Assembly: GCA_001275005.1 (NCBI GenBank)
Contig: JWZX01002414.1
Coordinates: 1 to 21,221 of the forward strand
Origin: Chrysochromulina tobinii
Taxonomy: Eukaryota; Haptophyta; Prymnesiales; Chrysochromulinaceae
DNA length: 21,221 bases
Reading direction: 5' to 3'
Shown here: piece by piece, positions 17,469 to 21,221 of the stretch
How the letters are laid out: each line of letters opens with the position of its first letter
How positions within the stretch are numbered: position 1 is the first letter of the stretch
Notes under the pieces: generated by a model
What the model was told of the DNA's origin: nothing
Seen by the model: only the letters and a program-made list of their open reading frames with translations
Database searches by the model: none
Translations under genes and position numbers: made by a program

Positions 17469-19835
17469 TCATCCGGGCTGCCTGAGCGGTGGTGGTGGTT
17501 TCAAGTAGACGCGCCCATTGTCGGCGTCATTATTGATGAATCGCGAGGTGCAGCACCACGCGCCGCGGTAGACATAGTACTCCATCATGGTCATGAAGAG
17601 CATCGCCTGGTTGGGGTCGCTCGACCAGCCACCAAAGAGGCCCTCAGCGTCGGCGAGTTGGAGCACGCGCGCGTCCTTCCACGGCGCGAGTCGCTCGAGT
17701 AGCTGCACGTTGGTCACTCCTCGAGGGAGCGTAGGTCCGCCAGCCGAGATCATCCCGTTGTTGGACGCGCCTTCGGCCCCCAGCGCGTCCGCCAGCGACC
17801 CGCCGCCGCCGCCGCCGCCGCCGCTGCTGCTGCTGCTGCTGCCCACGCGTCTGCCGGTCACATGGACCTCGACGATCGAGTTCTTGATCTCGGTTGAGGT
17901 GCGTGGGTCGTGCAAGAACGAGTGCGTGCGCATCTTGAGCGGCTCGGTGAAGAGGCCGTGGAACTTGTGCGGTTGCATGCCGAAGCGCGTCGGTTCGGTC
18001 GCCATCAGCTGCAGCTTATGGGTGTCGGTCACAAAGTGTGTCGAGCAGCGGAAGGGCATCTTGAGGCGAGGCGAGGCGCCCTGGTACACGCACGTGGGCA
18101 TGATGTCCGGATACTCGGATCGGTCGCACAGGCACTCAAAGTGCGGAATGATGAGCGTTCGGTTGAGCACACGCGCGATGGCGAGCGCATCGCGCAGCGC
18201 GTGCACCTGGCGTGACATGAGCTCGACGTTGGCGCGAAGCCGCACGGACCGTTTGAGCCCTTCCTGCCACATGATCTCCATCCCGACCGGTTTGGGCGGC
18301 AGCCCGTGCTTTGGATCCTCGCCGCCGCACGGTCTCGTCATCTGGCCTGGAATGTACTCATCCTCGCCCGGCTTGCAAGGCATCGGGTCTGCCCCGGCAG
18401 CAGGCGGCACAAATGTGAGGAACTTGCCCTCTTCATAGTACTCTCGCGGCAGGACGGCCCAGAGGCCCGCCTCGAGGAAGCGCCAGCGCTTACCCGCGTC
18501 GCCATACTCGGTGAAGGTGGCGTGCACCGACAAGCACTTGCCAGTCTTGCCCTCCTGTTGGACCCACACGAGATGGCCCGAGCAAAAGTGCTCGGCGGGC
18601 AGTGGCGCGACGCGCAGCCCATGGGGACCGAAGCCGGGCACGGGGCCTACCACGCGCCCCGAGGCCGAGACGCGCTTGACTGGGTAGAAGCCCGTTTGGA
18701 TCAGCCTGTTGAACGCGCCCTGGTCATCTGAGTACGGGTCGCGCAGCCCCAGCGTCGCGGTCGCCCACGCCTTGGCGAAGCTAATAGAGTCCTCATCACT
18801 CTTGAACCAGAGGACGCCCGTGTTGAACACGGCGCCGCCCACATTGTCGGGCGAGTAGCCGCACGACTGCGGCGAGTGGCTGCGCGGCGTCTTATCTCGG
18901 TCCGAATCGACGTCAAGGCAGTCGGTGGAGGCCCCAAGCGAGGCGCCCTCTGCCATCAAGCTCGTGAGTACTGGGAGCGGGTCGCCGACCCACGCGACAT
19001 CCGAGTCGGAGACGAGGACGTGCCGGCCCGTGAGCAGCACCAGCCGGATGCACTCGGCCTTCAGGTATCCCATCCGATGGAACAGATGCGGCGCGTGCCG
19101 GAAGTGCGTCGTGGGCAACGCACCAGTGTAGTTGTAGGCAGGGATGCGCCGCTCGTGCAGCGCGCGCAATAGAACCTCGTCAAAGGCGGCGACGACCATG
19201 TGCCAGCCGTATCCGAGCGCAATCACGTGGTGCGCCCAGTTCATCAGCATCTCGGTCACTCCCGCGTTGCCAAAGGCGAGCCACGCCGTGCCGCCGACCG
19301 CCACGTGCTCGAGGAGCACCTCCATCGAGGCATCAGCAGGACGCTGTGGCGGCAATTTGCTCAGGTCGGGCCGCCAGCGCGTCATCCCGTCCGCCTGGAG
19401 CAGCCGGCGCACGTTGTCCGACTCGCGCTCCGCCTGCGCCAACGACGATTGCGTCGCGCCCCACAGCACGCCCTCCTTGGGTGTAGGCTGGTGTTCGATG
19501 GCGGTGGCGACGGACTGGCGCGCCATGACATCCTGTCCACCCGAAAAGAACATTGGCCCGTCCGCGGTCGCGGTTGCGGGCCGCTTGATTGGCACACTCG
19601 ACGCCACGGCCGGATTCGAGCTCGTCGTCGCCGCTGGGTGTGGCGTTGCCTCCACTTCAGGCGGTGCCGCGGTTGCCCGCACGCGGGAGCGCACGAGCGC
19701 CATGCTTGCGTCCACGCGCTGCGAGGCATAATGCGTGCTTCGAGCGCTGGTGGGCGCCCATGCGGTGAAGTGCACGTACAGCACCACGCACACCGCGAGG
19801 AGCGCCCAGAGGATCGACCTGCTCGTGCGCGCCAT
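17469..19835 (-). CDS. GT77-like (XEG113/RRA type) glycosyltransferase, type II membrane protein
   Basis: This 788-residue protein has a short basic N-terminus, one membrane anchor at about residues 8-26 (WALLAVCVVLYVHF) and a stem of about 150 residues rich in Ala, Thr, Ser and Pro. This is the layout of Golgi glycosyltransferases. The catalytic part (about 170-480) belongs to the nucleotide-diphospho-sugar transferase fold: VSDSDVAW holds a DXD metal/nucleotide-sugar motif (Asp277-Ser-Asp279), followed by FNTGVLWF and DDQGAFNRL (370-378). The second half (about 520-770), with QVHALRDALAIARVLNRTL and a Cys-rich CLCDRSEYPDIMPTC, resembles the C-terminal part of plant XEG113-like arabinosyltransferases. 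The likely role is sugar transfer to glycoproteins or scale/wall glycans; the donor sugar cannot be read. A Ser/Gly run at 665-680 is encoded by a trinucleotide repeat. It is head-to-head with the FABP-like gene. Confidence 0.85.
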   Translation of the reverse strand: MARTSRSILWALLAVCVVLYVHFTAWAPTSARSTHYASQRVDASMALVRSRVRATAAPPEVEATPHPAATTSSNPAVASSVPIKRPATATADGPMFFSGGQDVMARQSVATAIEHQPTPKEGVLWGATQSSLAQAERESDNVRRLLQADGMTRWRPDLSKLPPQRPADASMEVLLEHVAVGGTAWLAFGNAGVTEMLMNWAHHVIALGYGWHMVVAAFDEVLLRALHERRIPAYNYTGALPTTHFRHAPHLFHRMGYLKAECIRLVLLTGRHVLVSDSDVAWVGDPLPVLTSLMAEGASLGASTDCLDVDSDRDKTPRSHSPQSCGYSPDNVGGAVFNTGVLWFKSDEDSISFAKAWATATLGLRDPYSDDQGAFNRLIQTGFYPVKRVSASGRVVGPVPGFGPHGLRVAPLPAEHFCSGHLVWVQQEGKTGKCLSVHATFTEYGDAGKRWRFLEAGLWAVLPREYYEEGKFLTFVPPAAGADPMPCKPGEDEYIPGQMTRPCGGEDPKHGLPPKPVGMEIMWQEGLKRSVRLRANVELMSRQVHALRDALAIARVLNRTLIIPHFECLCDRSEYPDIMPTCVYQGASPRLKMPFRCSTHFVTDTHKLQLMATEPTRFGMQPHKFHGLFTEPLKMRTHSFLHDPRTSTEIKNSIVEVHVTGRRVGSSSSSSGGGGGGGGSLADALGAEGASNNGMISAGGPTLPRGVTNVQLLERLAPWKDARVLQLADAEGLFGGWSSDPNQAMLFMTMMEYYVYRGAWCCTSRFINNDADNGRVYLKPPPPLRQPG
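17801..17842. repeat. Trinucleotide microsatellite in coding sequence
   Basis: About seven CCG/GCC units are followed by about six CTG units. On the coding (minus) strand they encode a Ser run then a Gly run inside the glycosyltransferase, in a loop between two conserved blocks. Length variation between strains is likely and would stay in frame. Confidence 0.8.
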
Positions 19836-20101
19836 CGTCGACGAGTTTCGACCAAACCTGACACGTCAAGTCAAGTCATCCGGGGATCCTGGGATCCACT
19901 CAGGCCGTCCGGCGGTGACTCGAAAAGTGGGCGCTTCGCAACGAAGCCCATTTTGGAAGATCGGTTACGTCGATCTGCCGAATCGTGAACTAAATTCGCC
20001 GAGGTCCTGTGCTCGAGCCAAAGCTTGCTCGAGCCACCTCTCGTGCCCCGCCTCCTTGTGGGCGTGCCCACGTTTGGCGCAGCCGCCCGTCGGCCATCAA
20101 C
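19836..20101. promoter_or_regulatory. Divergent intergenic region with palindromic direct repeats
   Basis: This 266-bp gap separates the ATGs of the glycosyltransferase and the FABP-like gene. It contains GCTCGAGCCA twice in direct orientation (20011-20020 and 20027-20036), each including the 8-bp palindrome GCTCGAGC, with the palindrome AAGCTT between them. This resembles a paired binding site for a dimeric factor, though it may lie in the 5' leader. The frame of the FABP-like gene is open here only from a GTG at 20009. Confidence 0.4.
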
Positions 20102-20975
20102 ATGCTCAACATATTTGCCATATTCGTCCACCGGCGCCTCTACCACTGGGTCTTTGAGGTGCTGCCACTTTGCCTCCTCGCCTTTCAGTCCATTGCCGCT
20201 GTGACGGCGCAGGGGAACGTTGATGGATGGTCACGGCAGGCGGTAGGCGCTGCGCGCGACTTAGGCAGGAATATGGGGAAAGCGGGCGAGCAGCTAGCCA
20301 ACTTCATCGGCCGTTGGAACATCCAGGAGCGCCACAACATGGATGAGTTCCTTGAGCAGCTCGGCTTCACCGCGTGGCAGCGCGCGCTTATCACCCGCGC
20401 CGGGCAGCAGACAACAATGGAGGCCACGGGCGGCAACCTCAGTATAATCACGTCCGACCTGCGCGGCACGACGCGGCTCGATCTGCCGCTCGATGGTGCC
20501 GAACAAGAATCGTGCGTGCCGCCTCCCGCCCCGCCGCCGCCGTCCTAAAGGGGAGCCGAGGATGTCCTAAACTATCGGGAGCAATCCCGGGTCTTCTTTC
20601 CACTGATTGCCAGTGCGGTCAATCGCTCAGGCTGAGGCTCCCCGCCACTCTGGCCTCTTGCACTGCGCCCAGCCCTGCCGTGTGCCGCACATTCTCTCGC
20701 CTGTCGTGTGTGCGGCCTTCTCGTGCTTCACGGGAGAGTTGCGCGCGTGCGTTGTCGGACGCAGGGCCGATGGCGACGGTGGCAGGACGGTGTACCGCAG
20801 GGCGCAGGTGGATCGGCACGCCGTCACCGTGACGGAGCGCTTCCCGGGCGACGAGGAGCCCGTGTCCATTTGCCGCCGCACGCTCAACCCCGACGGGCGC
20901 ATGGTCATCGAGATCAAGAAGCGGACGCCGACGGGCCGGTTGGCCTCCTTCAGAGCTATTGCCTCACGATGCTGA
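20102..20975 (+). CDS. Fatty-acid-binding protein/lipocalin-like protein with a signal peptide
   Basis: Joining exons 20102-20511 and 20765-20975 gives 206 residues. Residues 1-36 look like a signal peptide: a hydrophobic run (VLPLCLLAFQSIAAV) ending in VTA before QG. A linker follows. From about residue 66 the sequence matches a cytosolic FABP: FIGRWNIQERHNMDEFLEQLG fits the FABP family signature except Met for the usual aromatic residue before Asp. NLSIITSDLRGTTRLDLPLDGAEQES and the exon 2 strands (AVTVTERF, SICRRTLNPDGRMVIEI) fill out the beta barrel. FABPs carry fatty acids or other small lipids in the barrel. The usual Arg-x-Tyr near the C-terminus is not evident, as it ends LASFRAIASRC. 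A secretory or ER location is unusual for the family and is inferred from the N-terminus. The exon 2 end could be changed by a further intron. Confidence 0.72.
20512..20764 (+). other. Predicted intron of the FABP-like gene (253 nt, GT-AG)
   Basis: The donor at 20512 reads GTGCGTGC, the same eight bases as the IFT172 donor. The chosen acceptor is GGACGCAG ending at 20764. This joins TC|G to give Ser-Ala-Asp-Gly and aligns the product with the FABP pattern (DE-x-x-ADGR). Without splicing, exon 1 runs into a Pro-rich tail and stops. Other AG sites upstream (such as 20610, after CTGATTGCCAG) have better pyrimidine tracts and could be used instead, so the acceptor is less sure than the donor. Confidence 0.6.
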
Positions 20976-21221
20976 GCGGCTCATGCCGGCTCGCGCTCCC
21001 TGTACAACTTTCTGCTCGGATCCCCCCCCGCCTCTTCTCTCCATGGCATGTGGTCGTCTGTGTGCCGCTTATGTGCCGCTCGTGTGCAGTGACATTGGTA
21101 CGAAACGCGCGGCCGTGGTACGCGTAGATGATGTGGTGAGGTGACAGTGCAGGCGCGGACTTGGAATTGAAATCCTGGAATTTCGGAATTGTAATCCTAG
21201 CCCCCTCGAAATTCCATGACG
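20976..21221. other. Right-hand flank with short AT-rich repeats
   Basis: No gene is evident in these 246 bp. Near the end, GGAATTGAAATCCT (21163-21176) recurs as GGAATTGTAATCCT (21185-21198), 13 of 14 identical and 22 bp apart. GGAATTTC (21177-21184) is repeated in inverse as GAAATTCC (21208-21215). The composition is far more AT-rich than the rest and could be the edge of a repeat element beyond the window. Confidence 0.5.

Noticed and set aside
1-21221. Bacterial-style operons, CRISPR arrays or defence systems
   Set aside because: Gene content, spacing and introns are eukaryotic; no direct-repeat array with spacers and no Cas-like genes are present.

Overview
The window looks like nuclear DNA of a flagellated eukaryote, probably a unicellular alga. 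It is very GC-rich. Genes are long and nearly intronless, and lie on alternating strands at short spacing. They are eukaryotic in kind: an intraflagellar transport subunit, a FYVE-SYLF endosomal protein, a Golgi-type glycosyltransferase with a type II anchor, a large LPLH-type ankyrin protein and a FABP-like protein. Two introns can be deduced, both GT-AG and both starting with the same eight bases. Overall style (GC, LPLH ankyrin repeats, GT77-like enzyme) would suit a haptophyte or related chlorophyll-c alga, but no single feature proves this. There is no rRNA, tRNA, CRISPR array or transposase that I can support.

Layout, left to right. 1-472: possible last exon of a gene entering from the left. 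573-2162 (-): FYVE-SYLF protein. 2292-3656 (+): coiled-coil and low-complexity protein with a Q/G/Y-rich tail. 4294-9559 (-): IFT172, with an 8-nt first coding exon. 10141-11463 (-): unknown proline-rich protein. 11632-13119 (+): HEAT/ARM-like helical protein. 13277-16849 (+): ankyrin protein with about 27 repeats. 17469-19835 (-): GT77-like glycosyltransferase. 20102-20975 (+): two-exon FABP/lipocalin-like protein with a signal peptide.

Three gene pairs are head-to-head with ATG-to-ATG gaps of 129, 168 and 266 bp, so shared promoters are likely. Two pairs are tail-to-tail with gaps of about 640 and 620 bp. The genes do not form an obvious pathway. IFT172 belongs to the ciliary IFT-B complex; FYVE-SYLF proteins act on endosomes and autophagosomes; the GT77-like enzyme would act in the Golgi; the FABP-like protein seems to enter the secretory route.

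Starts were chosen as the first in-frame ATG in a sensible context; several open frames extend upstream only through GTG or TTG codons, which I did not use. All introns and functions are read by eye, without transcript data or database searches.
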